Assembly (NCBI RefSeq): GCF_017696085.1
Contig: NZ_JAAORH010000001.1
Span: 372,001 to 436,000, forward strand
Direction: 5' to 3'
From: Prochlorococcus marinus XMU1410
Lineage (GTDB): Bacteria > Cyanobacteriota > Cyanobacteriia > PCC-6307 > Cyanobiaceae
DNA length: 64,000 nt
Within the stretch, counting starts at the first letter, position 1. The number at the start of each line of letters is the position of its first letter. Below, piece by piece: positions 46,812 through 56,089 of the stretch. The notes below the pieces were generated by a model. It did no database searches and was not told the origin of the DNA. It saw nothing but the letters and a program-made list of their open reading frames with translations. A program made the translations under genes and the position numbers.

Positions 46812-47348
46812 TTATGCCCACCATGGATTTTCATTAGTTCTAAAGTCAGTTTCTGACCATTGTTTGACGAGTACAGCATCATCTTCAATATCAACATGAG
46901 CTAGAGCTAAAGATAAAGGCGCAGGCCCTCTTACTACCTTCCCGTTAGTATCGTACTGACTGCCATGACAAGGACATATGAATTTATTAGCACCACTATC
47001 CCATGGGACAACGCAACCTAGATGAGTACAAATTGCATTTAAACCAAATTCTCCTATTTCCCCACCCTCATTAACTATTAAATAAGTTGGATCTCCCTTT
47101 AGACCCTGAACTAGACTTCTGTCTCCTGCTTGATGGGTAGCTAACCAACCTGTCTTAGTTATTGGATTCCCTAATTCATCTTTAGCAGAAGTTCCACCTC
47201 CACCACCGCCTGCTCTTAAAGGCATGAAATAATTCGCTACAGGGTATAGGGCTCCTAAAGCTACACCAGTTGCAGTACCAAATGTAAGAAGATTCATAAA
47301 TTGCCTTCGACCCATTGAAGGGACATCATTGGAACTTAATTGAGTCAT
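46812..47348 (-). CDS. petC: Rieske iron-sulfur protein of cytochrome b6f
   Basis: 178 residues. The N-terminus has a twin-arginine-like [12 protein letters not shown] and one membrane helix, and the Rieske 2Fe-2S ligands are CTHLGC and CPCHGS. A Gly-rich hinge ([13 protein letters not shown]) lets the head swing between quinol and cytochrome f. It is the first gene of petC-petA and stands near tatC, whose product inserts it. Confidence 0.97.
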   Translation of the reverse strand: MTQLSSNDVPSMGRRQFMNLLTFGTATGVALGALYPVANYFMPLRAGGGGGGTSAKDELGNPITKTGWLATHQAGDRSLVQGLKGDPTYLIVNEGGEIGEFGLNAICTHLGCVVPWDSGANKFICPCHGSQYDTNGKVVRGPAPLSLALAHVDIEDDAVLVKQWSETDFRTNENPWWA

Positions 47349-47471
47349 TCGCTACTTGGTTCTGTTATTTATTAGTTATTATGGAGCAAATTGTTCAATT
47401 TCTGTTGCAAATAGATAGGACTTTTAATAATTTAAAGTAAAAGTTTAGGAAGTCTTAATTAATTGATTTAA

Positions 47472-47789
47472 ATGAACCCATTGCTAGTAGATGAAGTTAT
47501 ACATTATTTGATTCATCGCTGGGGAAAAAAATATGATTTTAGACTCTTTAGAAGAGGAAAATTCGTATATTTTCAAATGATGTGGGGATTTCTTGGACAG
47601 AAATCATTCCCTTTAAGTGAAGATGAATATAAAAAATCGATAGCTGATAAAATCGAGATTTTAAATAGATGTGGATATTCAGAACAAGTAAGGGAATGGC
47701 TAAAGAAAGTCAATGCTAAGCCAAGGTTAGGTAGAGCTGTCAGCTTGCAATTAGATCTTAATGAGAAGATGAAAGAGTTTTTGACTTAA
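47472..47789 (+). CDS. DUF3067 protein
   Basis: 105 residues, soluble, starting MNPLLVDEVIHYLIHRWGKKYDFRL. The aromatic block KFVYFQMMWGFLGQKSFPLSEDEY fits DUF3067, found in cyanobacteria and plant plastids. The function is not established to my knowledge. It is divergent from petC and overlaps the 3' end of tatC by 32 nt; lying between petC and tatC suggests a role around cytochrome b6f or thylakoid export (inference). Confidence 0.82.
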   Translation: MNPLLVDEVIHYLIHRWGKKYDFRLFRRGKFVYFQMMWGFLGQKSFPLSEDEYKKSIADKIEILNRCGYSEQVREWLKKVNAKPRLGRAVSLQLDLNEKMKEFLT

Positions 47790-48516
47790 GATTTTCTGAT
47801 AAGTAAGTTAATCCAGTACCCACAAAAAATAAAAACACAATCGATATAGATAGCAATGACATAGTCAATGGGTCAGTTGAAGGGGTAATCACTGCAGATA
47901 ATATTGCAGAGGAAATTACAACTATCTTCCAATTCGAAATCATTTTTTCTGTTGTGATTATTCCAAGAGAACCAAGAATAAATTGTAATACTGGCAATTG
48001 AAAAGCTATTGCAGTGCTTGACATTAATAAGAGAACAAAATCAAAATATCTTTCTATAGACCAAGTTGGTTCAACAATATCAGCACCGAAACTAATGAAG
48101 AAATTTATTGCTGCAGGGACTAATATCCACCATGAAAAAATTAATCCTAAAAAAAACAGAAGACCTGAGCCAAAAACTGCAGGCAAGATAAGGCTTTTTT
48201 CTTGTTTTGTTAAACCAGGAGAAATGAATAATATTATTTGATAAAAAATATAAGGCATAGAAACTATTAATCCGCTGTAACCTGCAACTTTAATAGCGAC
48301 AAATAAAAACTCTCCTGGAGCAAGTTGTAGTAAATGAATATCACTAGCTGGAATTTCTAAAAAAGATATTAATGGCTTTATGATGAGAAAACTAAAGAAT
48401 ATTGAAATAAGTATTGAGTAAATTGAGTTTAGTATCCTTTGACGAAGCTCGTCTAAATGATCACTAAAAGTCATCGAATCTGATAATTTATTTTCACTTT
48501 GACCTGTACCTCTCAT
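47758..48516 (-). CDS. tatC: Twin-arginine translocase subunit TatC
   Basis: 252 residues with six membrane helices. MTFSDHLDELRQRI near the N-terminus and the loop FISPGLTKQEKSLILP are the family's signal-binding sites, and ITPSTDPLTMSLLS is in the last periplasmic loop. TatC recognises twin-arginine signals such as that of PetC. No tatA is adjacent. Its 3' end overlaps the DUF3067 gene. Confidence 0.96.
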   Translation of the reverse strand: MRGTGQSENKLSDSMTFSDHLDELRQRILNSIYSILISIFFSFLIIKPLISFLEIPASDIHLLQLAPGEFLFVAIKVAGYSGLIVSMPYIFYQIILFISPGLTKQEKSLILPAVFGSGLLFFLGLIFSWWILVPAAINFFISFGADIVEPTWSIERYFDFVLLLMSSTAIAFQLPVLQFILGSLGIITTEKMISNWKIVVISSAILSAVITPSTDPLTMSLLSISIVFLFFVGTGLTYLSENLKSKTLSSSH

Positions 48517-48596
48517 TATTATTTGATAAAAATTGTGTAAGAAAAAGGTTTAAAACTACTATTGTCAAAGTCCAATTTATTTTTCGATAAACTTAA

Positions 48597-48857
48597 TTAT
48601 TTGCTTAATTTAGGATTTGTTGGATCTGGTAATAAGAATGGAGGGGCATCATTTAAAGATGATTCACCATAAGTTTCATATTCTCTATATCCACCCATTT
48701 TCCCATTTGTTTTCATTAAAGCGCTTACGAAGGCAAGTAGTAAGAAAACAGTAGGAGCTCCAATTATTAATGCAGCACCAAATAGATATCCAACAATAAA
48801 TTCTGGAAAACTATGATTTCCTAAAAATTCATGAGTGCCCAAAAGAAAATCAAACAT
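48597..48857 (-). CDS. Small single-pass membrane protein, unknown function
   Basis: 86 residues. N-terminus MFDFLLGTHEFLGNHSFPEF, one strongly hydrophobic segment (FIVGYLFGAALIIGAPTVFL and LLLAFVSALM) and a Pro-rich tail ending LLPDPTNPKLSK. Its size and GYRE(Y)ETYGESS tail recall thylakoid small subunits, but I recognise no named family. It lies between rqcH and tatC on the same strand, 80 nt before tatC. Confidence 0.7.
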   Translation of the reverse strand: MFDFLLGTHEFLGNHSFPEFIVGYLFGAALIIGAPTVFLLLAFVSALMKTNGKMGGYREYETYGESSLNDAPPFLLPDPTNPKLSK

Positions 48858-48886
48858 TTAGATTTAAAAATTTTTTTTATTATAAA

Positions 48887-50611
48887 CTAAATTACTGTTT
48901 TAAGATTTTTTTTAATGTAATCTTCTCCTCTTGTAGGATTTCCCCAAATAATTTCTCCATTTTTGAAGGAAACGCAACCCGGTCCTCCGTTTTTGATTTT
49001 TTGCAAATCTTTAATCTTTACTAAACTGATTGGAACTTTAATGTTTCTTTTTGCCTTACTAAATAAAGCAGCTAAATCTGCAGCTATTTGAAGATCTTGT
49101 TCAGATGCTACTTGAGAAGAAGACTTCAAAACTACATGACTGCCTGGCGATTCCTGTGCATGAAACCATAAATCCCCTTTTTTTGAGAACTTAAAGCTTA
49201 TTAAATCATTTTGCCTCATATTTCGCCCTACCTGAAGTCTCAATCCTGTAGGAGTGTCAACTTGAATTGGTGAAGACTCTATCTCATATGTACTTTTCTG
49301 ATCTTCTCTTTGCTTCTTGATATTGATATTAAACTCGTTACAAATTTCTTCCATAATTTCTTCTAGTAGTTTGATTCTCATAAAAAGTTTTTCATAATTT
49401 GAAGAATTTAGATTTTCCAGAAGTGTAGTGAATTCATCTAATCTTTCTATATTTGTTTTGTAAATACTTAATCTTTTTTTTATTAATTCTCTAGATCTCT
49501 TAAGTTTCTTTGACTTTTTATATAGTTTTTGTCCTTCAATAATATCACGTTTTTTAATTACATTTGAAGAAAATATATTATCAGCTTTATCTTTATATAT
49601 CTCGTAGTTTTCTGATTTTGCAAGAAGATCATATTGAATATTTAAATTCTTTTTCTCAGTAATGGTTTGTTTAAAAATTATCCCTTCAATTTTCTTTTCC
49701 AATAATTCAAGTTTTTTTTGTTTCAGATGATAATCATAATAATTCTCTAAACTGGTGCATAAATCTTCTTTATTTTCGTAATTAATTTCTTTATCAAAAA
49801 ACCAAACGCAATAAAAATCTTTGTTAAATTTGGAAAAGTTAAAGCTGTTTTTTTTAAACCTATTTATCCAGATCTTCCAATTTTTAAATATCTCCTTTAA
49901 GTCCGTATCGCTAATGAAATCGATATTTTTTTCCATTATTTCCGAATTGCCAGTTTTGCTAACAACCTCTAATTGTTTTGTGAGTATAGGGCTAACTCCT
50001 TGATAGGTATTTATTAAACAGTATTTCAAAGACTCGGGGACTATTGAAATTGAGTCTTTCCATGATTGAAAAGACTCATCTTCTCTAGGTTGTTTTTTGA
50101 GATTGACTGGAGGGCCAGAATAAATTAATCCTGTTGAAATTGTTCTAAAACGAGATTGACTTGATTTGATTTGTTTACCAACGGCAATTATTTTTTGTTT
50201 ATTATCCAAGTAAAAAATATTACTATGTTTTCCCATTAATTCAAAAATTAAATACTTATTAATTTCATCTCCAGGTTTTTTCGCAAAACTAAATTTTATA
50301 ACTCTCTCGAAATCATCTTGATCAATCGAAATTAAAGCCATATACTTTAATCCGTATCTTATTTGTTTAGATAGTGTGCTTTCTCTCCCAATCTTTTCTG
50401 GCTTATTTATTTTTAGTATTCTTGGAGAGTCTCCATTCCACGAAACTTCTAACCATGTTTGAGAATGAACTCCTCTGAAACATAATTGAATTGTATTAGG
50501 CTCTGGTTGTTGGGCAGTTTCAAATTTTGTAGGTAAGATGTTCTTTGTCAAATAATGCAAGACAGATCTAATAGATGTAATATCCATTATCTGTGGAACA
50601 CCTTTTTGCAT
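48887..50611 (-). CDS. rqcH: NFACT/RqcH (Rqc2 homolog) ribosome quality-control protein
   Basis: 574 residues. The NFACT-N domain (MDITSIRSVLHYL, EIMGKHSNIFYL-like FELMGKHSNIFYL), a helical coiled-coil middle, and the NFACT-R domain (FHAQESPGSHVVLKS, GNPTRGEDYI) are in the usual order. RqcH binds stalled 50S subunits and, in other bacteria, recruits tRNA-Ala to add alanine tails. The motif usually written DR appears here as FERVIKF. The start may be the later ATG at 50587 (MDITSIRS). Confidence 0.9.
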   Translation of the reverse strand: MQKGVPQIMDITSIRSVLHYLTKNILPTKFETAQQPEPNTIQLCFRGVHSQTWLEVSWNGDSPRILKINKPEKIGRESTLSKQIRYGLKYMALISIDQDDFERVIKFSFAKKPGDEINKYLIFELMGKHSNIFYLDNKQKIIAVGKQIKSSQSRFRTISTGLIYSGPPVNLKKQPREDESFQSWKDSISIVPESLKYCLINTYQGVSPILTKQLEVVSKTGNSEIMEKNIDFISDTDLKEIFKNWKIWINRFKKNSFNFSKFNKDFYCVWFFDKEINYENKEDLCTSLENYYDYHLKQKKLELLEKKIEGIIFKQTITEKKNLNIQYDLLAKSENYEIYKDKADNIFSSNVIKKRDIIEGQKLYKKSKKLKRSRELIKKRLSIYKTNIERLDEFTTLLENLNSSNYEKLFMRIKLLEEIMEEICNEFNINIKKQREDQKSTYEIESSPIQVDTPTGLRLQVGRNMRQNDLISFKFSKKGDLWFHAQESPGSHVVLKSSSQVASEQDLQIAADLAALFSKAKRNIKVPISLVKIKDLQKIKNGGPGCVSFKNGEIIWGNPTRGEDYIKKNLKTVI

Positions 50612-50660
50612 TATTCCTTATTAATTCTCAAGATTTTTATTTTACTGTAAAAAATTTAAT

Positions 50661-51215
50661 ATGAAAAATCAAAAAAAACTTATTATTCTGACTGGACCCA
50701 GCGGGGTAGGTAAAGGAACAGTTCTTAAAGAAATATTAGGTAAAGAGAAAAATTTTTGGCTTTCAATATCTGCAACTACTCGAGAACCTAGAGAGGGAGA
50801 GAAGGACGGAGAAAATTACTATTTTTTAAATCAAGAAACGTTTAAAGAAATGATTGAACAGAACCTGTTGCTTGAATGGGCACAATTCGCTGGAAACTAC
50901 TATGGAACGCCTTTGTCTTCTGTTAATGAGAAAATAAAAAAGGGATTTACCGTACTACTTGAAATTGAAGTAGAGGGTGCAAGGCAAATAAAAAATAAGT
51001 TTCCTAATTCCCTGTCAATATTTTTACTTCCTCCGGATAAAGAAGAGTTAGAGAGAAGAATAAGAAATAGAGGTACAGAAAAAGAAGAGGCAATTAAAAA
51101 AAGACTCTCTAGGGCTAATTATGAGATTTCAGTATCAAATCAATTTGATTTTGCAATAACAAATAACAATATTGATGAAACAGTAAAAAAAATAATCAAG
51201 TTTATAAAAACTTGA
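50661..51215 (+). CDS. gmk: Guanylate kinase
   Basis: 184 residues. The P-loop is TGPSGVGKGT, the GMP-binding loop STTREPREGEKDGENYYF-like SATTREPREGEKDG, and IEVEGARQIK the Walker-B-like strand; RIRNRGTEKEE belongs to the lid. It makes GDP from GMP. Its TGA stop lies within the terminator hairpin shared with psaJ. Confidence 0.97.
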   Translation: MKNQKKLIILTGPSGVGKGTVLKEILGKEKNFWLSISATTREPREGEKDGENYYFLNQETFKEMIEQNLLLEWAQFAGNYYGTPLSSVNEKIKKGFTVLLEIEVEGARQIKNKFPNSLSIFLLPPDKEELERRIRNRGTEKEEAIKKRLSRANYEISVSNQFDFAITNNNIDETVKKIIKFIKT

Positions 51216-51217
51216 TT
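51194..51217. terminator. Bidirectional terminator between gmk and psaJ
   Basis: AATCAAGTTT and AAACTTGATT form a perfect 10-bp stem with the loop ATAA. Rightwards it is followed by ATTTTCTCTTTAT, leftwards (minus strand) by ATTATTTTTTTT, so it can serve gmk and psaJ. The gmk stop codon (51213-51215) is inside the stem. Confidence 0.75.
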
Positions 51218-51229
51218 ATTTTCTCTTTA

Positions 51230-51364
51230 TCAACTCATTGGATGGAATAATAAATCTGGGAAAAACCTATTAAATTCAATAATTATTCCAGCTGTAAGGC
51301 TTAGCCAAATTGCTGCTACCACTGGAGCAGATCTGACAAATTTTGTGTTTAGAATTTTGAACAT
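51230..51364 (-). CDS. psaJ: Photosystem I subunit IX (PsaJ)
   Basis: 44 residues read from ATG at 51364: [20 protein letters not shown], then a hydrophobic stretch and the ending [13 protein letters not shown]. Size, the N-terminal stromal KxVRSAPV and the FPDLLFHP tail are diagnostic for PsaJ, a single-helix subunit that packs against PsaF. It lies 29 nt downstream of psaF, the usual psaF-psaJ operon. Confidence 0.97.
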   Translation of the reverse strand: MFKILNTKFVRSAPVVAAIWLSLTAGIIIEFNRFFPDLLFHPMS

Positions 51365-51393
51365 TTGTTTTATGAAAGTTTTTTTAAAGATGT

Positions 51394-51957
51394 TTAGCGA
51401 GGACCATTAAGTGTAATATTGTTATCTTTCTCTCTTAAATCTCCATTTCTACCTTGTTTATTGGCAAGAAGAGGCCATTGCGCTCCTTTTACAAGACATT
51501 TTCTGGCTAAGTCTAGGTCAATAATGATCTCAAGATCTGCTGGATTCTTAGTCTTTTTTGATTCAATTAGATACTCTCTTCCTGACCAACCTATAATTCC
51601 GGCAATGTAAATGAACAATACTCCTGGAATAAGTAAATCTCCTTCATGCCCTCTATTTAAAAGAGCTCCCCATGGCTCAAGAGGAGGTCCAATTATTAAA
51701 TGTGGAAGACCATCATCACCGCATGATGCTTTTCCGTATCTTTCAAATCTTGCGAGGTCTTTTTGAGTAGTTGCAGAATTTGCTCTCTCAATGAATTTAG
51801 GATTTTCAGAGCATTTTGTGAGGGCTGAAGCAGTGTACTCTGTGCTAGCTCTATCTGCGTTTAAGGCAGGCCCATTAGCAGCTAGAGCAATTGGAGTAAT
51901 TCCGAGAAGCAGAAAAACTGAGGTTATGATTGAAAAAAAGAATTTCATAAGTTGCAA
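51394..51957 (-). CDS. psaF: Photosystem I subunit III (PsaF)
   Basis: 187 residues. A signal peptide of about 26 residues ending ALAA is followed by the lumenal part ([31 protein letters not shown]) and a membrane helix ([20 protein letters not shown]). The two cysteines are conserved. PsaF binds the electron donor side of photosystem I. It leads psaF-psaJ and is divergent from tsaD. Confidence 0.97.
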   Translation of the reverse strand: MQLMKFFFSIITSVFLLLGITPIALAANGPALNADRASTEYTASALTKCSENPKFIERANSATTQKDLARFERYGKASCGDDGLPHLIIGPPLEPWGALLNRGHEGDLLIPGVLFIYIAGIIGWSGREYLIESKKTKNPADLEIIIDLDLARKCLVKGAQWPLLANKQGRNGDLREKDNNITLNGPR

Positions 51958-52022
51958 TCTTTAATTCCTTATAGTGTGTTAAGTAAGAAATTAATATTAA
52001 AATAGAACAAGTTGAATCAAAA

Positions 52023-53093
52023 ATGCATAAAGTTTTAGCTATTGAAACAAGTTGTGATGAGACATCTGTCTCAATAGTTTCTAATATTGGCGATACTTTC
52101 AGAATACATTCAAATATAATTGCCTCTCAAATTGAAGATCATTCAAAATGGGGAGGAGTTGTGCCTGAACTTGCAGCTAGAAAGCATTTAGAATTATTAC
52201 CTTATGTTTTAGATGAGGCTTTAGAAGAATCAAAAATCAAAATTGAGGAAGTTGATTATATTGCATCAACTGTAGCTCCAGGATTAGTTGGTTGTTTACG
52301 AGTTGGCTCTATAACTGCAAGATCACTTTGCATGTTACATTCAAAACCATTTTTGGGAATTCATCATTTGGAGGGTCATTTATCTTCAATTCTATTTTCA
52401 GACAACTACCCAAAGAAATCTTTTCTTACATTACTTGTTAGCGGCGGGCATACTGAATTGATAAAGGTTGATGATAGAAGGGGAATGCAAAGACTTGGGA
52501 AAAGTTTTGATGATGCTGCTGGAGAAGCCTTTGATAAAGTTGGCAGACTATTAGGTCTTAGTTATCCAGGAGGACCGGCAATTGAAAAGATTGCTAAAAA
52601 TGGGGATCCAATGAAATTTAATTTACCAAAATGTAGGATTTCTGATAAAAAAGGTGGATTTCTTAAATATGATTTCTCTTTTAGTGGTCTAAAAACTGCT
52701 GTACTTAGATTAGTTGAGAGAATAAATTTGGATGGGAAGACCGTTCCAATTCCTGATATTGCTGCAAGTTTCGAGAGAGTAGTGGCAGAGGTCTTGGTAG
52801 AGAGAACAATAAAATGTGCAGAAGACCATAGCTTGGATAATGTTGTTGTGGTTGGGGGAGTGGCTGCTAACAATACATTAAGAAAAATGATGATTAGTGA
52901 AGCTAATAAAAAATCTATTAAAGTTCATTTAGCTCCCCTTAATCTTTGTACAGATAATGCTGCAATGATTGGAGCGGCGGCGTTGTTCAGGATCAAATTT
53001 AAGGATCACTTAAGTTCCCTTAAATTAGGTGTCGCAGGAAGACTATCAATTGAACAAGCAAATACCCTTTATGAAGAAAATCCTCCTTTCTAA
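52023..53093 (+). CDS. tsaD: tRNA N6-adenosine threonylcarbamoyltransferase
   Basis: 356 residues. IETSCDETSVSIV, the metal site HHLEGHLSS (H-x-x-x-H), LLVSGGHTELI and VVGGVAANNTLR match the TsaD/Kae1 family. It adds threonylcarbamoyl to A37 of ANN-decoding tRNAs, together with TsaB, TsaC and TsaE. The hli gene starts 5 nt after its stop. Confidence 0.97.
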   Translation: MHKVLAIETSCDETSVSIVSNIGDTFRIHSNIIASQIEDHSKWGGVVPELAARKHLELLPYVLDEALEESKIKIEEVDYIASTVAPGLVGCLRVGSITARSLCMLHSKPFLGIHHLEGHLSSILFSDNYPKKSFLTLLVSGGHTELIKVDDRRGMQRLGKSFDDAAGEAFDKVGRLLGLSYPGGPAIEKIAKNGDPMKFNLPKCRISDKKGGFLKYDFSFSGLKTAVLRLVERINLDGKTVPIPDIAASFERVVAEVLVERTIKCAEDHSLDNVVVVGGVAANNTLRKMMISEANKKSIKVHLAPLNLCTDNAAMIGAAALFRIKFKDHLSSLKLGVAGRLSIEQANTLYEENPPF

Positions 53094-53098
53094 CTTCA

Positions 53099-53275
53099 AT
53101 GAACAAACAACCTAAAATCGAGATTAAAGATACAAAAAACTTCGTTGATAAAAAGGAACTGAATTTGTGGAAAAGAGGTTTTACTCCTCAAGCTGAAATA
53201 TGGAATGGAAGGATGGCAACTGTTGGTATAGGAATTATTTTTATAGTTATTGCTTTAATAAGCCAGTTTTCTTAA
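53099..53275 (+). CDS. hli: High-light-inducible protein (HLIP)
   Basis: 58 residues from ATG at 53099: MNKQPKIEIKDTKNFVD, then RGFTPQAEIWNGRMATVGI and a hydrophobic helix ending LISQFS. The E-x-x-NGR-x-A core is the chlorophyll-binding motif of the single-helix relatives of LHC proteins. HLIPs protect photosystem assembly and quench excess energy. It has a longer N-terminus than the smallest HLIPs. Translation or transcription may be linked to tsaD, 5 nt upstream. Confidence 0.95.
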   Translation: MNKQPKIEIKDTKNFVDKKELNLWKRGFTPQAEIWNGRMATVGIGIIFIVIALISQFS

Positions 53276-53436
53276 TAGAAATAAAATTAATTTTCTTAAA
53301 AGTAGTTTTGAAAGAATTTTTAAAATTACTCTCGTTCAGCCGATGAATTAAATTAAAAAGTATTGTATTTATTGGACTTGAGATAAGATTATTGATTTAA
53401 TCAAAATAATTAATATTTTATTATTTATAATTTTAT

Positions 53437-54645
53437 ATGACGCCTGAAAGGCTTGGATTACTTTGGGGGATAACTGTATTTGCTGGTGCTTGCGCTCGAT
53501 TATTTTCTTCTTTTACCGGATTCCCAAGTGTTGTTATTTTATTGCTTTCTGGATTATTCATTGGAAGATCAGGATTAGGACTTGTTGAACCTTTAGATCT
53601 CGGGCAAGGGCTTGAAACTATTGTGGGGCTTTTGGTCTGTTTGGTTCTTTTTGAAGGGGGATTAAATTTAAAACTGCCTGATGGGAATATAAGAAATACT
53701 GTTTTAAAAATTTCATTGGTAAGACTTTTTATTTCATTATCAGCTGGAATTTTTATTGCTCATTGGCTGGCTGGTCTCTCATGGCAAGTCGCAGGAATAT
53801 ATAGTGCCATTGTTCTAGCTACTGGACCAACAGTTGTCTCTCCATTAGTGGAGCAAATAAAATTAACTTCCCCACTCTCGGAAGTTTTAAAAGCTGAGGG
53901 GTTGTTGCTTGAACCAATTGGTGCAGTACTAGCATTACTGCTCTTAGAACTGACTTTAGGGGACCTTCGTGGGATTAATGATGTATTTATAGCATTAATG
54001 CAAAGATTAGGGGGAGGAGTTTTAATCGGATTAGGTGCAGGATGGTTACTATCAGAAATTTTAAAAAAAATAAAAAATGAAGCCTCATTTGGAATAGAGC
54101 TTCAAGTTACCCTAGGATTTATTTTCCTTGTGTATGGAATTTGCGAATATTTTTTACCAGAATCAGGCTTGCCGGCTTCAGTCGCGGCAGGTTTTATTGT
54201 AGGCAAAAGAGAAGTTATAGATAAGGAGAAATTGGATAATCTAATTGGTGAGTTAGCTCAATTAGCAATAACAGTTCTTTTCCCTCTTTTGGCCGCTGAC
54301 GTTTCTTGGGGTGAATTAAGTCCGCTTGGCTGGGGAGGGGTTGTTTGTGTTTTTATTTTGATGGTAATTGTTCGCCCTATCTCTATCTGGATAGCAACAA
54401 TGGGGAAAGACTTGAACCTAAAAGAAAAAATATTTTTAGCCTGGTTAGCACCAAGAGGTATTGTTACTGCAGCTGTAGCTTCTCTTTTTTCTATCAGATT
54501 AGAGCAGGCTGGTATCCTTGGGGCTGGTCGTCTACAAGGTTTAGTTTTCCTTACTATTTTGATGACAGTTGGAATACAAGGACTTTCAGCTAAACCTTTG
54601 GCAAATAGACTTGAATTAGGCCAAAAAAACATTTTGGTTGATTAA
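53437..54645 (+). CDS. CPA1/NhaP-type Na+/H+ antiporter
   Basis: 402 residues, about twelve membrane helices. LVCLVLFEGGLNLKL near residue 75, LATGPTVVSPLVEQ and the C-terminal LAWLAPRGIVTAAVASLF are typical of NhaP antiporters; the usual ND motif in the ion-binding helix is not clearly seen and TGPT occupies the similar place. It exports Na+ in exchange for H+. It lacks a long soluble C-terminal domain. Its 3' end overlaps gltX (opposite strand) by 4 nt. Confidence 0.88.
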   Translation: MTPERLGLLWGITVFAGACARLFSSFTGFPSVVILLLSGLFIGRSGLGLVEPLDLGQGLETIVGLLVCLVLFEGGLNLKLPDGNIRNTVLKISLVRLFISLSAGIFIAHWLAGLSWQVAGIYSAIVLATGPTVVSPLVEQIKLTSPLSEVLKAEGLLLEPIGAVLALLLLELTLGDLRGINDVFIALMQRLGGGVLIGLGAGWLLSEILKKIKNEASFGIELQVTLGFIFLVYGICEYFLPESGLPASVAAGFIVGKREVIDKEKLDNLIGELAQLAITVLFPLLAADVSWGELSPLGWGGVVCVFILMVIVRPISIWIATMGKDLNLKEKIFLAWLAPRGIVTAAVASLFSIRLEQAGILGAGRLQGLVFLTILMTVGIQGLSAKPLANRLELGQKNILVD

Positions 54646-56072
54646 AGACATCTTTCAATTCGAGTTCTATCAGTTTTACTCTCTGCGAAAAGCTCCCAAC
54701 TTTGAATTAAATCTGGCCCAGTGAGAGATCCAAAAAAGGCTACTCTTAATGATTTCATTAATATCCCTTTTTTAATATTATGCTTTTTTGATATTTCGTT
54801 TATTATTTCTTTGGCTTTCTCTTTATTTAGTTTTATAGTATTTTGCTCAATTAAATAACTTAAGATTAGTTTTAGAGATAATTTGCTATCCCTGTTCTCC
54901 AGAAAATCTTGACCTTCTTTTTGAATTGTAGGCATTAAGAAAAATGGTTTTGATTGATCTATTGAATCTTTTAAAACAGTCATAGAGTCTCGAATCAATA
55001 TTGCCAATTTATAAGCCCATTCTTGAGATGGCGGCTCCCAACCATTATCATCCCAGTAGTACCTTATGATCTCACTAAACTTTATTAATTCCATATTTTT
55101 TATATATTGAGAATTAATCCAGTTGAGTTTTTCCCAACTGAATTTTGCTCCAGCTTTATTTATTTCTGATAAGTCAAAAATTTCAGATATCTCTTCAAGT
55201 GAAAGTATTTCTCTGTTGGCAGATTTTGGAGACCAACCTAAAAAGGCCATATAATTCGATAAGGCCTCAGGTAAATATCCCATTTCTCTAAATTCGTCGA
55301 TTGAAGTAACGCAATCTCTCTTAGATAATTTTTTCCCTTCGCTATTCAGTATTAAGGGTGTATGCGAAAAAGTTGGCAAATTAAAATTTAATGCTTTGTA
55401 AATCAATATTTGTTTTGCAGTGTTCGAGATATGGTCTTCACCCCTTACAACATGAGTAATATTCATGAAATTATCATCAATTACAACTGCAAGATTATAC
55501 AAAGGATCTCCAATTTCATATCCCTTGGCCCTTCTTGACAAAACTAAATCACCTCCCAAATCCTTCCCTTGCCATTTGATTTCGCCTCTTATCTGATCTA
55601 CCCATTTAATTTCAATTTTTTCATCAATCTTAAACCTTATTACTGAAGTCCTCCCTTGGGATATGAATGTTTCTATTTCTTCTTTTGAAAGACTTCTGTG
55701 CCTATTATCATACTTTGGAGGTAATCCTTTCTTTTTTTGTTTTTCTCTTAATTCAGATATTTCATCTTCTGTTGCAAAGCACCTATATGCATCTCCACAT
55801 TCCAATAGCTTTTTGATGTAACTTTTGTGAATCGAAATTCGTTCACTTTGATTTATAGGTTCTTCATCCCATTTAAGTCCAAGCCATTTCAAGCCCTCTA
55901 ATATATTTTTTGTATATTCAGATTTAGATCTTAGAAAATCTGTGTCTTCTATTCTGATAAGAAATTTACCACCTATTTTTTGTGCATACAACCAGTTGAA
56001 TAGTGCTGTCCGAGCTGTCCCAATATGAAGTAAACCCGTTGGACTCGGGGCTAGTCTTAAACGTTTTTCCAA
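54642..56072 (-). CDS. gltX: Glutamyl-tRNA synthetase
   Basis: 476 residues, class I synthetase. The HIGH motif is PSPTGLLHIGTARTALFNWL, the KMSKS-type motif is KKLSKRDCVTS, and LRAARLAPSPTG-like N-terminus is RLRLAPSPTG. Cyanobacterial GltX is usually non-discriminating or partnered with GatCAB for Gln-tRNA, and Glu-tRNA also feeds tetrapyrrole synthesis, including hemL encoded at 62.7 kb. tRNA-Asp lies 17 nt upstream on the same strand. Confidence 0.97.
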   Translation of the reverse strand: MEKRLRLAPSPTGLLHIGTARTALFNWLYAQKIGGKFLIRIEDTDFLRSKSEYTKNILEGLKWLGLKWDEEPINQSERISIHKSYIKKLLECGDAYRCFATEDEISELREKQKKKGLPPKYDNRHRSLSKEEIETFISQGRTSVIRFKIDEKIEIKWVDQIRGEIKWQGKDLGGDLVLSRRAKGYEIGDPLYNLAVVIDDNFMNITHVVRGEDHISNTAKQILIYKALNFNLPTFSHTPLILNSEGKKLSKRDCVTSIDEFREMGYLPEALSNYMAFLGWSPKSANREILSLEEISEIFDLSEINKAGAKFSWEKLNWINSQYIKNMELIKFSEIIRYYWDDNGWEPPSQEWAYKLAILIRDSMTVLKDSIDQSKPFFLMPTIQKEGQDFLENRDSKLSLKLILSYLIEQNTIKLNKEKAKEIINEISKKHNIKKGILMKSLRVAFFGSLTGPDLIQSWELFAESKTDRTRIERCL

Positions 56073-56089
56073 ATTTCTTTTAGAAAAAA

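Noticed and set aside
53276-53436. Prophage or island border next to the hli gene
   Set aside because: No integrase, tRNA or direct repeat; composition and neighbours are ordinary.
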